Shown: positions 9,430 to 21,492, counted from the stretch's first letter. The stretch: 64,000 nucleotides of DNA from Gambelia wislizenii (GCA_030847615.1 JAUMIR010000002.1:234999809-235063808); one strand, 5' to 3'. The notes: generated by a model not told the origin, from the letters alone. Translations and numbers: made by a program.

Positions 9430-9570
9430 AAATCTATACCTCAACAATCTCTCTAGGCATTTCCTAGGTCCCCCAGCACAACTCTGTGGGGTGCACTATT
9501 ATCTGTGATTTCAAGTATTCACAGTAAATCTGGGAACGTATTCCCCACAGATACGCTGGGTGACCCGTAT
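9430..9570 (+). repeat. DNA-transposon-like repeat (family D), end fragment
   Basis: It contains CTCTCTAGGCATTTC, CACAACTCTGTGG, TATTATCTGTGATTTCAAG and GGGAACGTATTCCC. The same modules appear inverted at 62690-62870 (GGGGATACATTCCC, AACCACAGATAATAG), and part of the family is at 361-451. Confidence 0.5.
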
Positions 9571-9796
9571 TTAATTTGTTGTTGCAGTGGCTTTACTGCC
9601 ATAGAGGAGGAGAGTTGGTGATGGGGTTGTCTTCCTTCTGTACCGAAAAGGATAAACAAACAAAAACCCTTGGCTGGCTTTTATATTATAAATTTTGACT
9701 TGGGCAATGGGTGGAGCGAGGTCATTTTTCTTGGTCTGGCCTGGTTTCCATGAATTCTAGGCTTGGGATATGTATATTACTGTGGAGGGAAAGAAA

Positions 9797-9846
9797 ATGA
9801 TGATGATAATGGTGATGGTGGTGGTTGTGGTGGTTGTGGTGATGGT
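9797..9846. repeat. (GAT)n/(GGT)n microsatellite
   Basis: Imperfect trinucleotide run of ATGATG, GGTGAT and GGTTGT units. Confidence 0.8.
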
Positions 9847-10458
9847 AGACATACTGTACAGGACAATAGAGATCAACAGAGCAATCCTATCTATACCTGT
9901 CTATTTGTAAGCAAACCTTACTGAGTTTAATAGGGCTTATACTATTAGACTGCTGAGAATCTAACATATCCAAGTTATGGTTTCAAGGTTTTCTTGAGAA
10001 GGGGACAAATTAGAAAGAACTGGAGAGACAGAACAGGAAGAGGAGGAGATGGGAAGGCAATGGGCATAGTGTGGAGAAGTCAAGGTAAATGGAGAAATAG
10101 GAAGAGAGAGGGGTAGAAAAGAGAGAGAAGACAAATGTAACCAGGAGAGATTGGGGTTGGGGGAGAGAAACAAGGAGAGAGGGATAAGACAAATAAAGGC
10201 AAGGAGAATAGAGAAGGTGGCGACTGGAGAAGGAGAAGCGGATGGCAGCAAGGGAGGGAGACAAAGGAAGTGGGGAAAAGGAGTGCAAATAGGAGATGTG
10301 GGTGTGGAGAGAAGGTGAAAGGAAAGAAGGGAAGAAGTGTAGCTAGGGAATTGTGGGCAGGGGGCAGAGAAAAAGGTAAAGAAAAGGGGATGAAAAGAAA
10401 AGTGAAGGAAAAGACATTTAGCCAGGAGTTGTGAACTTGTGAGCAGTGGGGAGATTTC

Positions 10459-11165
10459 ATAGAATCATAGAGTTGGAAGAGACCACAAAGGCCATCCAGT
10501 CCAACCCCCTGCCACACAGGAATCACGATCAAAGCATCCCCGACAGATGGCCATCCAGCCTCTGTTTAAAGACCTCCAAGGAAGGAGACCCCACCACGCT
10601 CCGAGGGAGTCTGTTCCACTGCCGAAGAGCTCTTACTGTCAGAAAGTTCCTCCTAATGTTGAGGTGGAATCTCTGTTCCTGGAGCTTGCATCCATTGCTC
10701 CATGTTCTAGTCTCTAGAGCAGCAGAAAACAATCTTGCTCCATCCTCAACATGACACCCCTTCAAATACTTAAACAGGGCTATCGTATCACTCCTTAACA
10801 GTATTTTTTCCAGGCTAAACATACCCAGCTCCCTAAGTCTCTCCTCATAAGGCATGGTTTCCAGACCTTTCACCATTTTAGTCACCCTCTTCTGGACACG
10901 CTCCAATTTGTCAATATCCTTGTTGAATTGTGGTGCCCAGAACTGGACACAGTATTCTAGGTGAGGTCTGACCAAGGCAGAATAGAGCGGCACTATTACT
11001 TCCCTTGATCTAGACACTATACTTCTATTGATGCAGCCCAAAATCGCATTGGCCTTTTCAGCTGCCGCATCACACTGTTGACTCATGTTCAACTTGTGGT
11101 CTACTAGGACTCCTAGATCCCTTTTGCATGTAGTCTCATTCAGCCAGGTCTCCCCCATTCTTTGT
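10459..11165 (-). mobile_element. CR1 LINE, 5'-truncated, 3' end intact
   Basis: Minus-strand copy ending in the CR1 signature GGACTGGATGGCC and a short ATTCTATGA-type tail at 10459-10480. The body encodes the CR1 ORF2 C-terminus. It interrupts the purine-rich minisatellite. Same subfamily as the copies at 30775-33693, 52602-52960 and 63733-64000. Confidence 0.85.
10529..11165 (-). pseudogene. CR1 ORF2 C-terminal region
   Basis: The frame is open over about 210 codons: DLGVLVDHKLNMSQQCDAAA, then [45 protein letters not shown], and PSLEVFKQRLDGHLSGML at the end. This is the region after the RT palm of CR1 elements. The RT catalytic motifs lie in the missing 5' part. The open frame suggests a fairly young insertion. 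Confidence 0.8.
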
Positions 11166-11330
11166 TTCCATTTGACAAAGAAGACTACAGAATGAGAGAG
11201 AAAGTGAATGTAGACAGGAACTGGAGAAAGAAGAAGAGAAAGAGAAGACATTTAGTGGGACTTGTGGGAGATGGGGGAGAGAGAAGAAAGAGCAAAAAAA
11301 AGAGAAATCAAGAATTGAAAAATTAAGGAA

Positions 11331-11813
11331 TCAAGTGCCTATGCAGAGCCGAGGAAGAAAGACATTCATATTATGCTTTTTGCAAACAAAATGCAGCACA
11401 TGTGTGACTCACACCAAGAAAGGAAATATGCTGCTTCTTCAGCCATTTATGTAGGGTGAGGAAGATGGGAACAGAATTGGAAAAGTTAAGTTAGGAAAAA
11501 CCACAAACAAATAATCATGTATTACCATATTCAGCAGCGTCTGAGACCACAAATCAGTCCAAATAATTTCAGACCAGCCCAGTTTGGTTCAGGATTAAGC
11601 TGGAACAGCTGCAGAGCCCTAACCTATACTGTACTAAGTGTATGTACATTATAATGTGTGACTTCATGTGTAGCCTGCAGCTAAACATGTGGGCTGTTTT
11701 CTACTCTGTATGCATGTTTAGTTCTGTCACTGTGCTTGTGACACAATTGGAAATAGTATTTTCACCACTTAGATGGGTTCTAGGTCTCTTAATTCTTTTA
11801 GAAATAAGCCTGA
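11331..11813. other. Unassigned intergenic sequence
   Basis: No supported features; a short + strand frame near 11642 runs into the adjacent MITE. Confidence 0.3.
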
Positions 11814-12026
11814 GGCTGCTGACACACTGCAGAAATAAGGCAGTTTCACATTGTTTTAACAATCATAGTTCCATCCTATGGAATTGTGAGATTTGTAGTT
11901 TGTTGAGCTCTCTGACAGAGAAGGCCAAAAATCTCACTAAACTACAAATCCCAGAATTCCACATCATTGAGCCATGGCAGGTAAAGCAGTGTCAAACTGC
12001 ATTATTTCTGCAGTGTGTCAGCAGCC
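11814..12026. mobile_element. 213-bp palindromic MITE
   Basis: The ends GGCTGCTGACACACTGCAGA and TCTGCAGTGTGTCAGCAGCC are perfect inverted repeats. The inner part is also inverted: ATCCTATGGAATTGTGAGAT against ATCCCAGAATTCCA, with the widespread ACTACAAATCCCAGAATTCC motif. The overall shape resembles hAT-type reptile MITEs; I could not find the expected 8-bp target duplication. Non-coding. Confidence 0.75.
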
Positions 12027-12149
12027 CTAGTCTGTTCAGTCCTGATTTAGAAGATCCAGTGCTAGACAGTACCAATCCTTGTTCGTGAAAGCAGGAGCTT
12101 GTATTATCATGTTGCTCTCCCAACAGTGGATGACATTCTGTGTACACAG

Positions 12150-12985
12150 CTATCTGTGCAAGTGCTGTTGTTCTAGGGCTTCTCTATACAGGAGGAAATA
12201 TGGTACAATTTGCAGCAGCGTTCCTTTGTCTCCACTGCATTTTGGCAAAAAATGGTAGCATGGATAGTATGTGAAGCTCTCCTCTGCGATATTCACATGG
12301 CTGCCAATCAAGATGGCATCTGTGTCAGTTCTGCACAGGGGGAAGGAGAGGAAGGCAAAGGGGACCCTGCAGCGTAGCACCCAGAGATGAGGAGGAGGGT
12401 GTCCACCAATTCCGGCTGCAAAGGGACAATAGGAGCCACCTGGTCAGACACTGGGTGAAGGAAGAGGAGGGTGGTTCTTTGCAGCTCCAATAGCCGCCCT
12501 CCTCTTCCTTTCCCAGTGTCTGACCACTGCCACTAGGATGGGTGAAGAGCGGGTGGCTATCCTCCTCTTCCTCATGGTGGCTGCCCTCCTCCTTGTCTCC
12601 AGGTGCTGCGCTGGCAGGTCCCCTTTGCCTTCCTCACCCTCCCCCACCACAAAACAACATGGCTGCCATCTTGATTCGTGGCCATGTTTCCTTTTGACAG
12701 TACAGCTTTTTAAAAAATAAAAGTTTACAAAAGTGCACAATCACTAGCGCTTTCGGGCACTTGACAGCAAGCTCTCACCTGAGCACATCTGACCAATCAG
12801 AAAACGAATTCCACCCCCTCTGGACTGTGGAACAAATCACATCAGTGTCCAAACAAGCAGGAATGCACATTTCCTTTGAAGCTTTAAAAAAAAATACGGG
12901 AAAAGCCACAAAGCCTTTTCCCACCAGGTATTTGGAGTTTTTGCCCTCCCTTCACAATATGTCGGAACCATCTTAACCGACAACA
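12150..12985 (+). mobile_element. MITE family C, composite copy with internal inverted repeat
   Basis: Shares with other family C copies the modules AATCAAGATGGC, GACCAATCAG, TCCAAACAAGCAGG and GGGAAAAGCCACAAAGCC. Between 12304 and 12678 a GC-rich inverted repeat is embedded. Both outer boundaries are approximate. Confidence 0.5.
12304..12678. repeat. GC-rich inverted repeat, arms about 180 bp
   Basis: The left arm begins with ATCAAGATGGC and the right arm ends with GCCATCTTGAT. Within the arms GGCAAAGGGGACC, AGCACC, AGGAGGAGGG and GGTCAGACACTGGG pair with inverted partners. The centre is near 12490. Reading frames on both strands result from the palindrome. Confidence 0.65.
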
Positions 12986-13039
12986 GAAATTACACCTGAG
13001 ACAAAATGTCATCCCGTGATTCTAATATTGTCACTTTTC

Positions 13040-13215
13040 CTCTTCTATATGATTTTTAACATATTTGCCAGATGACGAAGCCAGTGAAGGTTTGAAAGCT
13101 TGCATGATGTCTTTTCTGCAGTTGGCTTGTCCAATTAAGCCATCACTGTTTTGTGGATTTTGAATGTTGTTGTATTTTGCTGCATGGCCAACTTGGCTAC
13201 CCTGAATGGCTTGCC
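13040..13215 (+). repeat. Degenerate Penelope-type tail with hammerhead-like motif
   Basis: CAGATGACGAAGCCAGTGAA, then GGTTTGAAAGCTTGCATGATG, then CAATTAAGCCATCACTGTTTT, ending in CAACTTGGCTACCC. This order (CTGATGA, short stem-loop, GAAAGCTTATG, then TAACACGGCTACCC) is the layout of a well-known Penelope-like terminal sequence of reptiles carrying a type of hammerhead ribozyme. Here the core has drifted (CAGATGA for CTGATGA). This is a different PLE family from the one at 3740-6809. Confidence 0.5.
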
Positions 13216-13776
<561 letters not shown>

Positions 13777-13865
13777 CTAGTTCAGGATACTCCTTATAAT
13801 GTTGATTCTTTTTACTTCATACAGGTACCCAGAAATAGCTATCTTGTTTAGTGTGTGAATGTGTG

Positions 13866-14088
13866 TGTATGTATGCCTTCAAGTCGCCTGTGGACTTAGG
13901 GCAACCCCATGAATTTTCCTAGGGTTTTCTTAGGCAAAGAATACTCAGAGGTGGTTTTGCCAATTCCTTCCTCTGAAATATAGCCTACAGCACCTGGTAT
14001 TCCTTGGTGATCTCCCATCCCAGTACTGACCAACTTTCAAGATCAGATGGGATCGGTTGCCTTCAGGGTATTTAGGCCCTATCTTGCT
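13866..14088 (-). mobile_element. 5S-rRNA-derived SINE, copy 1
   Basis: On the minus strand the head resembles 5S rRNA: the + strand reads TCTCCCATCCCAGTACTGAC and AAGATCAGATGGGATC, the reverse complement of the conserved 5S internal promoter region. The body (CAGAGGTGGTTTTGCCAATTCC, GCAACCCCATGAAT) matches the copy at 43352-43612. This is the layout of 5S-Sauria-type SINEs. It is too diverged to be a 5S gene. Confidence 0.7.
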
Positions 14089-14677
14089 TAGTGCGGAAGT
14101 TATACTTCCAATGTAGCTGGCATTCTCCATGGAATGTGAAGATAGTATACTGAGTGGCATGGAAAAGATTTTGCCAGACAAAATACCAGCCAAGAATAAA
14201 CATGAAGCTTTACTGAAAGATTACCTGTTTTTAAAATATGAAGGCTCTATCCATTCAATAGCCAGATAGCAGGCAGAAAAACAAACAAGTGAAGCTTGAC
14301 ACTACATTTACAGGCCAGAAAATGTCACCTTGTCTCTGTATGTGTTTCCCTCTCAGAACATTGTTTTAAAAAGAGCCTGATGGTGGGGCAAGCAGGAAGC
14401 TACAAGAATATTTGCATTTCTAGATGTTTTGTTTAATTCTAGTTAGCCTTCATTTTAGGGTCTTTGGGTGGAGCAATGTTGCTTCAAATCTTCAGGTAAA
14501 ATTTTCTTAAGGTCAAATTCAGCAACAACTCAAGCCTTACTGAGCTTGCTTGCTGAACACACTGAGCTTTTTTCCACCAAGGCCAGAACTCCCAAGAGGA
14601 CACCTGGGTCCTGGCTAGATAGGAGGAAAAAGTGCACAGGGATGTGCATTAAGTCATCTTCGCAGCAGCTCCCTTTT
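14089..14677. other. Unassigned intergenic sequence
   Basis: No convincing gene or repeat. Confidence 0.3.
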
Positions 14678-15270
14678 GTCTAAATAATTTATCTTTATTA
14701 TATTATTTTTATTATAATTATTATTGAGATAATTTTTTATCAAAAAAAAGTTGTCCATGCAGCAATGCACATTGAAGTTCACATGGAGCCCCTTCCCATC
14801 AGTCAAGATGGTGGCCACAAGAATGGAGTTTTATTATTCCCCCCCCCTTTTTTTTAACATCACTCTACATTAAAAGGGCGGAAAAGATATGGTACCTTGC
14901 AAAAAAAAATGTTTTTGCCTCAGTGCAATGAAATAGTACACCCTCACTGGTCTGGAAAGCCAAAATAGCACTTCCAAACTCAGCTGGAAGAAAGTCCTCC
15001 CCTGCGTGCACGATGGACCAATCAGCTGCCAACTTTCTCCTGGCCCAGAATGTGCAGCGCTACGAATCGGTCATCCAAACAACCAGCAGCGTTAATCTCT
15101 CCACAGTTGTTAAAAGCTTTGTGGAAAATCACAAAGTCTCTTAGGGTACAGTTTATGGAGTCTTTTGCCCCCCTCATTCCAAATACGGTGAATCTCCTAT
15201 GTGGATCATTGGGACAACAGGTATTCTCTGCAAATTCTATGAGGGGTAATTTCACCATTTAGACCACCCC
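14678..15270 (+). mobile_element. MITE family C copy
   Basis: Left end GTCTAAAT; right end ATTTCACCATTTAGACCACC, giving inverted GTCTAAAT/ATTTAGAC termini. Internal modules are TCAAGATGGTGGCCAC, GACCAATCAGCTGCC, TACGAATCGGTCATCC and the AAATTCTATGAGGGGTA block near the right end, all shared with copies at 20915, 29773 and 45425. No coding potential. Confidence 0.65.
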
Positions 15271-16295
15271 TTTGTGCTACTGGTAAGAAGCAGAGGTGTC
15301 ACTCTGTTAGTCACAGAGGTGTGACTAACAACCAGCATTCGTGTTTTTCAGTCCCAGACAAGAGTATTACTGGTCTTATTCATTCTTACTTTCCATCCGG
15401 ATTCCTCCCTTTCAAAGCTTTGTCTTCAAATTCCTTTTTGTAGGTGCAGTTTGGTGTCAAGTCTCACCTGACTTTTAAAACATGCAAGTAATATCAGTTC
15501 CCATTCAATGGTCCCTGTGGGAATGAAGATAAATGCCAAGCTATGCTGACCTCCAGCAGATGGAAACAAAGCAAAACTTTGGGGTGTGGCAATGAGGTTT
15601 CCAAGGGTGTCAGCTCATTCTAAAAAGCAGACACTCCCTGGGATTAAATTATTCTGCCATTGAGGAGGATGGTTGGGTCATCACCCCTTGGAGAACATGT
15701 TCCTGCCAGGCCATGATAGCATGAAATTAGAGGCAATTAACCAAGGGCTGGTGCATAGCTATGCAAAGCTGCGCCACTGAGACTGGGTGGCTGGGTGGGG
15801 TCAAAGGCTCAACAGATTCAAGGTGCATTACAGCAGAAAGAGGCATTCTCATGTTATTAGGCAGTCCCTCTTATATAAGAAGATCGGAGCAAGTGATCTT
15901 TCTGCTTGTCAGTTGAACCAACAACTGATCTGAGGCTTTAAAGAGACAACAATTTTTAAAAAGTGAAACTGGAATGAAGCCATCTTGCACTGTTATTCTC
16001 AAGAACAATGGTGCTTAAACCAGGGATGAGCAGAGGGGGTGAGGCTGTTACCCCATGACCTTCCCCTATGGGCCACATGGCTGCTCCCAACATGACCCAA
16101 ACTGACACAACTTCAATTCCCATTCTGGGAGTCAGCCAAAAAACAGCTGACTCCCATGGTTACCACTTTTCCTGGTGATGTGCGTGTGTGGTTTTAGGAC
16201 AGTTTTAGCCATTATTTTCCGCCTGAAAAAAAGGCAACCTAAGAGGTCTGGGATTCTTCAGGGGCTTTTGGGGGGGCTGTAAAATTGCTCCCCTA
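15271..16295. other. Unassigned intergenic sequence with probable old repeat debris
   Basis: No gene was seen. 16015-16290 (CCAGGGATGAGCAGAGGGGG ...) resembles dispersed repeat sequence also hinted at near 18480-18640, but I could not define borders. Confidence 0.3.
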
Positions 16296-16412
16296 GGAGC
16301 CAGTGTGGCATAGTTATTTGAATGTTAGACTACGACTCTGGAGATCAGGATTCAAATCCCTGCTTTGCCATGAAAACCCACTGGGTGAACTTGGGCCAGT
16401 CATGCACTCTTA
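16296..16412 (+). mobile_element. tRNA-derived SINE, 5' part, cut by MITE A
   Basis: AGGAGCCAGTGTGGCATAG, then GGAGATCAGGATTCAAATCC (B-box), then CTGGGTGAACTTGGGCCAGT: the head of Sauria-type tRNA SINEs. Sequence stops at the MITE beginning at 16413. Confidence 0.7.
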
Positions 16413-17036
16413 GGAGACTATCACGCGGGTCCTTAAAAGCCGTTTTTGTCTTGGAACCCCCAATCCCACCCCACTCCCATCCCTGTAACACAATAAAGGG
16501 AAAAATTTCAGACACCTACCTTGCAGCACAATTGAAAGTCCTTCCCTCCCCTCTGGCACCCCAGGAGTCAATGGGGCTCTTGCCAAGCCCCATTCACTTC
16601 CTGGAAACAAAATCCTGGCTGTTCTCATGAGAGAACGATTGCACGGGAAATTCAAAAACAAAAACAAACATCAAAAGTAAAAAAACCAAGCACCAGAATA
16701 CACTTTAAACTTAACAAGTAACCAGGGAGGGTTTAAAAAAGGGTGTCACTTACCTCAATGTCCCAATCGAATCTGGAAGTGTTTGGCATGGACCTCCCTG
16801 TGACATTGGCATCGTGCCACCAGAACGCGGCTCCTTTTCAGACGCCCATGATTCCATGATAGAAACGGAATGGGTGATCTATTAATGACTTTTCCCTGTC
16901 AATAAGAAAAAACAGAGACAGAATGAAGGCAGCTTGGGGGGAGAACATGACAGGGACAATGTTATCTGAAAGGGAAATCCTTTTGTGATCCTGTGGCATC
17001 CCTGTCCCAGATTATTAAGTCCGTCTGATAATCTCC
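16413..17036 (+). mobile_element. MITE family A copy (624 bp)
   Basis: Terminal inverted repeats GGAGACTATCACGCGG and (reverse complement of the right end) GGAGATTATCAGACGG. The internal block GAGAGAACGATTGCACGGGA and CCAGGGAGGGTTTAAAAAAG are shared with the copy inside CR1 at 32811-33428. Flanking triplets (TTA left, CCA right) do not match, so one flank has changed. Short frames inside are not conserved between copies. Confidence 0.7.
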
Positions 17037-19117
17037 CCAGACTCAGAAAAACCCAGACCTTACCTCACTCTGAAGAAAAGTGGCAAAGCAGCAGGAATGT
17101 CCATCTTTCCTGCTGCCTTACCACATGGCACTGGCATTCATCCAGCATTCTTTTGTTCCGGTCCCCTGGGGGACCGAGGTAAACCGCATGTTTTTACAAA
17201 CAGATTTTTCTGGGTTCGAAAAGGAGAGCTGTGTTCAAAAGGGAGAACTGTGTGGACAGTGTTCTTGAACTCACCTCTGGTTGCTGTGTGGTTGCTGTGT
17301 ACCAGGGTAACCCAAAGGTAAGCTGGATTTTCCTGTCACTGTAGATGCACCCACTGTTATCAAGCCTAATCCCATTTTATCATTTGTAATGATGTCTGAG
17401 CATACGTGGTTGAGCATGTGGACTACAACACAAAGGGTAATGCAAGATCAACAATGGCTATTTTAAAAGAAAAACAAAATTGGAAAGGACAGGAACAGTG
17501 ATCTTGGCACACCTTAAAGCTGGTTTATACATGCACTTCTATCATCTGGTTACCCATCCCTTGGTGACTCATAGCTTTGGTGCATGAATAAATTCTATGA
17601 AAAATATGGTGTGGTAGGCAGAAATGTGAAAACTGGGGTGGGGGGGACAGAAAAAGCTGGGGGACTTTTCTAACCCACCCATCCCACCAAAAATAGGAAA
17701 TATTTTTTTCCTGATATTTTCCAATTTTTCCTCTCCTAGAGGGAGGGACCATGTCTAGAGCAGAAGTAAGATGACAGCAAAGTTATATCTCTGATTCTTC
17801 ATCTAAGATAGCTCATTCATACATGCAAAGGATCACATGATGCTACAGAGTTTGGGCTCCTACATTTTGGGGGCAAACAATTGGTTGATTACTTTAACCC
17901 TGGCTGAGATGCTGACTGTACAGTATAACGATGGTTTAGTTTGCTGAATTGAAGCCTACTCCTGGAGTGGATATTGCTGCCAGGTCAAGTAGCATCTCAT
18001 TCCCTAGGATAGGATGCTTATGACATCACAGGAGTGTGTTTCCGGTTGAGTGGTGAGACAGAACTGCTTCTCAGTCAGTTGACTGTGGAAAAGGCAGGAG
18101 TGACATTCAAGTAAATGGGGCCAGAAACAAACTAACCAGGTAGTATGGCAAACCAGAGCCAGGAACCCCACCCTCCCAAAAAAACATTTTTCAAAGACCC
18201 CCAGTGCAACATATGCTGCAGCAGCTACTGCAGTTACTGCTGAGGTTTGCATCCCATGTGGCTTTATCTACCACAAACATGACACTCTCCTCACCAGCCC
18301 ATTTATTTGTCACTTTGGTTTGGTGGAAATAGTCTATGTGCAGAGGGAAAATTTCACCACGTTATGTCCCCTCCTGGACTTTTTGGGCCCATGAGAGGCC
18401 TTTTTTTTTTCTGAACAGGAAGTAAATAGGTTGCTTCCTGGTTAGAAAATGGTAACTACTGGGCCTCAGATATAGTGATATTGCTGCCCCAAACACCCCA
18501 GATTTGAGGCAACATGGAGGGGACGGGGCACCTCTAATTTGTAAAACAAAATGGGAAGGTGCTTCAGAGCCCTGGGGGCCTCACAATGGCGTTAAGGGGG
18601 CACACACAGCCCATAGGCCACACTTACCCCATCCCTGCTTTAAAGCTGCCTTGCATACAAAAACCAGTCTTCCTCCTTCTTGGGTACTGTTTACCCTAAC
18701 ATTTATGTCCCTGCCTGGGGAACCAAAGAAGCACAGCAATTACTGGAGACTTCAGCTGGTGGCATGAGATATCATAATCCTATTAATGATGGTTAAGGAA
18801 AATATATATGACTGTTATTAGGGACAGACACGTGTGTAAGTTTCTCTTATGCATGCATATGTCCTTTATTTCTGGACATTGTGGAGGTTGGTATTCCCTC
18901 CCTCCCTGTTCCACAGTGCCCAAAGCACACACTTACTGAACAGCCTCTGAGCCCCCACCCACCCACATGGCAGTTCTATACCTTGTGGGGAGCAGGCAGG
19001 ATCACAAAGCATCTGGTTATGTCCCTGTAGCCAGGCATGAAATAATGATGTCACCACTGAGACCCTCCAGGGTCCCCAGCAGATCTCACTGCTGCTGGAA
19101 TTTGCACCTGGCTACGG
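17037..19117. other. Unassigned 2-kb intergenic stretch
   Basis: No gene, RNA or well-bounded repeat could be supported. Short frames have no recognisable similarity. 18480-18640 may be repeat debris. Confidence 0.3.
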
Positions 19118-19181
19118 AGACACAGAGATTGGACTATGAGTCTGGAGACCAGGGTCTGAATCCCTGCTAGACAGGATGGAA
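19118..19181 (+). repeat. tRNA-derived SINE fragment
   Basis: GGACTATGAGTCTGGAGACC followed by AGGGTCTGAATCCCTGC preserves the tRNA-like A/B-box spacing of the SINE at 29405. Both sides are lost. Confidence 0.45.
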
Positions 19182-20015
19182 GAATAAGTCTGAACCACAG
19201 GACACAAACAAACCAGGACAGAAGACAAACCAGAATCAAGGGATAACCCAAGAAACAAGGTCAAGGAGCACCCAGAAGCTAGGATCCAAGAGCAACCCAG
19301 GATACAGGGCGATGATAGATACTGAATTGGTACAGGAGCTACTTTATACTCTGTGGCCCTCACCTCACCCATCTTCCCTCCCCACAAGCCCAGCTCTTCA
19401 GGAGACTGTCTTCAGCACTCTAAGCAGGAAAACTCTGTTCTTAGTTCTGATCAGAGATCACAGTGGTTTAACAGCATTTAACTCAGTAACCTGTCAAGTC
19501 TGGGTCATAAAGTTAATGCCTTTAACACTGGAGTGCAGAACTCCTCCTGGACCCTGCTGGATGCCATCAGAGATGGAGTTACATCCTTCACCATTGAATC
19601 TTTCCACCCTGTTGGGGCCCCAATTTTATTCTGAAAGGACATTATATGGTTGGCTAAATCCTGCACTGGGCAAAGCTGAGCCCCTGAACAAAATACCAGC
19701 TTGGAGGAGTGCTTTCCATGTGTAGAGAAGGTAAAGGAGAAGCAAACTGGGCTGGGAAATGTTTCAAGGCAGCAGGTTAGTTGCTTTTCTGACCCCAACC
19801 CTTCTGAGGGGGTAGGGCTTTGGCAGGGGGCTGCAAAGAGGGGGAGGGACCACTGGGTTCCCCATCCCTGCCTTAAGGGCATAGGACCAGGCTACCTGGA
19901 AGACCACCTTCTCCCAATACTACCCATCCAAACATAAGATCCTCTTCAGAATCCCCTAGTCTGAGGGCTCCCACCACGTGAAATAAGATGGGTGGGTGGC
20001 ACAAGAGTGAGGATG
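19182..20015. other. Unassigned intergenic sequence
   Basis: No features supported; overlapping short frames on both strands at 19312-19882 lack recognisable motifs. Confidence 0.3.
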
Positions 20016-20630
20016 GGGTTGTTTAGATGACCAAAAAAATCCACAAAGAATGTGGGCAGAATACCTTTTGTTTAGATGAGCTCCTGCCAGGATTTGCCAT
20101 ACTGGGAAGGAGGGAGGCTGAAAACTCCAAAATGATCATGATAACAGCATTTGCTGTTTCTCACAATATTTTTTTAAAAATTACACAGAAATGCACATAA
20201 CTGCACATTTGAACAACCAATTCGAATAGGAGCAGTTTGAAAAAGTAAAACGTGATTGGTTGGACCTTGGTGGGGGCGGGCTTGCAAGGAATGAAGTGGC
20301 CGGAGCCGCCATTTTTTTCCCTGGGTGAACAATCATATGCATTATTGTTCAAGTGGCAGAGCAAAAAAAAGTTTTTTAAAGCAGAAAATAGCTCTTCCAC
20401 ATCTGTCATTTAAGGAAAAAAATGGGGGGAGGGAATGGAGAGAGATTTTCGACAGGCAATTCACTCATGGCCACCAAGTTTTTCGGGGGCATGCTCCATG
20501 TAAACTGCAAACTTGGCCAAGTTTCCGTATCAGTGATCTTGCAAATGAGGCGTGGGCACAAATGAACACTGCTGCGATAGGGAGGTAAGGCGCTATTCTT
20601 TGCTATTAATTCTCCCATCTAGCTGCGCCC
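20016..20630 (-). mobile_element. MITE family C copy (minus orientation)
   Basis: The left end GTTGTTTAGATGACC and the right end CATCTAGCTGCGCCC are inverted partners of the family ends. Internal AGAAATGCACATAACTGCAC and GAACAACCAATTCG are the reverse complement of the TACGAATTGGTTGTCCAAAC module in the + strand copies. Confidence 0.6.
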
Positions 20631-20914
20631 GAAGTTTTTGATGCAGGCATGCAAACATTGCAATATCTTCTTCCTATGTTAGAAGTTAGACTTAGGATAG
20701 TATACCCATTTCCTAGTCACATTTACAATCATGGGCCCATTGCCATGATAGTAAATCCCCCCCAAACCACCTTAATATCCAAGGGATGGGGGCTGTGCTG
20801 AGGGATGGAGTTCTGTGGTGCTGGCAAGCAGGGTGCTGAAGGATGATGCCTCCAGCCCACTCCTGGTAGTGAATTGCAGTGCACTGATGTGCTAGAACAG
20901 GTTCAACAGACAGA

Positions 20915-21492
20915 GCGCCCATCTACACAACGGGAAAAAATCCAAAGTACCTCACGGTATTGGCATCTCATAGCAGCAGCAGCGACATGTCTAAATGGTT
21001 TTTCTGGCCTCCGGAGCCCCCATAAGCCTTGCATTCCTGATGGTGGCGGTGAGTTATTTACTTGTGTTAGTTCTTCACTGCCGCTGAGGTTTTTTTGTTT
21101 TGTTTTTTAAAGTCATCCCAAGGTGCACAAAACAGAAAATATTGATCCTTTTTGTCACCTTAGCGAGTGATCGCTAAGTTAAATATCCAACATGGTGGCA
21201 GTGGGTACTTGCCCTCCTAGCAAGCCCCACCCACACTCTCATCCAGCCAATCAGCTTTGTGCTTCCCTTTAAATTTTTTTAATTGTTCTATAGTCCAAAC
21301 AAGCAAAAATGTGCATGCGCCTCGAGGTTTGTGAAAAAGTACAGGGAAATCTGTGAAGGCTTTTACCCAGTTGTTTTTGCCGTTTTGGGCCCCCCTCCTT
21401 CCGAATAGTGTGGATTGGTGCTGGATCCCGTTTAGACAGGTAGGATTCCCAGCGAATTCCATGAGGGGTATTTTCACTGTTTAGACGGGCCC
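20915..21492 (+). mobile_element. MITE family C copy (about 578 bp)
   Basis: Left end GCGCCCATCTACACAACGGG; right end TTTCACTGTTTAGACGGGCC. Internal modules CCAACATGGTGGCAG, CAGCCAATCAGCTTTG, GTCCAAACAAGCAAAAATG and TTCCATGAGGGGTATTTTCA match other copies. The pentamer CAGAG flanks both ends and may be a target duplication. Confidence 0.65.

Larger units (their letters stand above)
9985..11330. repeat. Degenerate purine-rich minisatellite, split by a CR1 insertion
   Basis: The + strand is strongly A/G-biased at 9985-10440 and again at 11190-11330. Related units recur, for example GACATTTAGCCAGGAGTTGTG near 10410, GTGTAGCTAGGGAATTGTGGG near 10340 and GACATTTAGTGGGACTTGTGG near 11247. Each is followed by GGGGGAGAGA-like sequence. 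A CR1 lies between the two parts. Long reading frames on the pyrimidine strand (Ser/Leu/Phe/Pro-rich) are artefacts. Confidence 0.55.

Noticed and set aside
9961..10532. Overlapping Ser/Leu/Pro-rich proteins on the minus strand
   Set aside because: Caused by base composition of the purine-rich minisatellite; several frames are open at once.
19312..19882. Host exons in overlapping frames
   Set aside because: No domain motif, splice context or similarity that I recognise.
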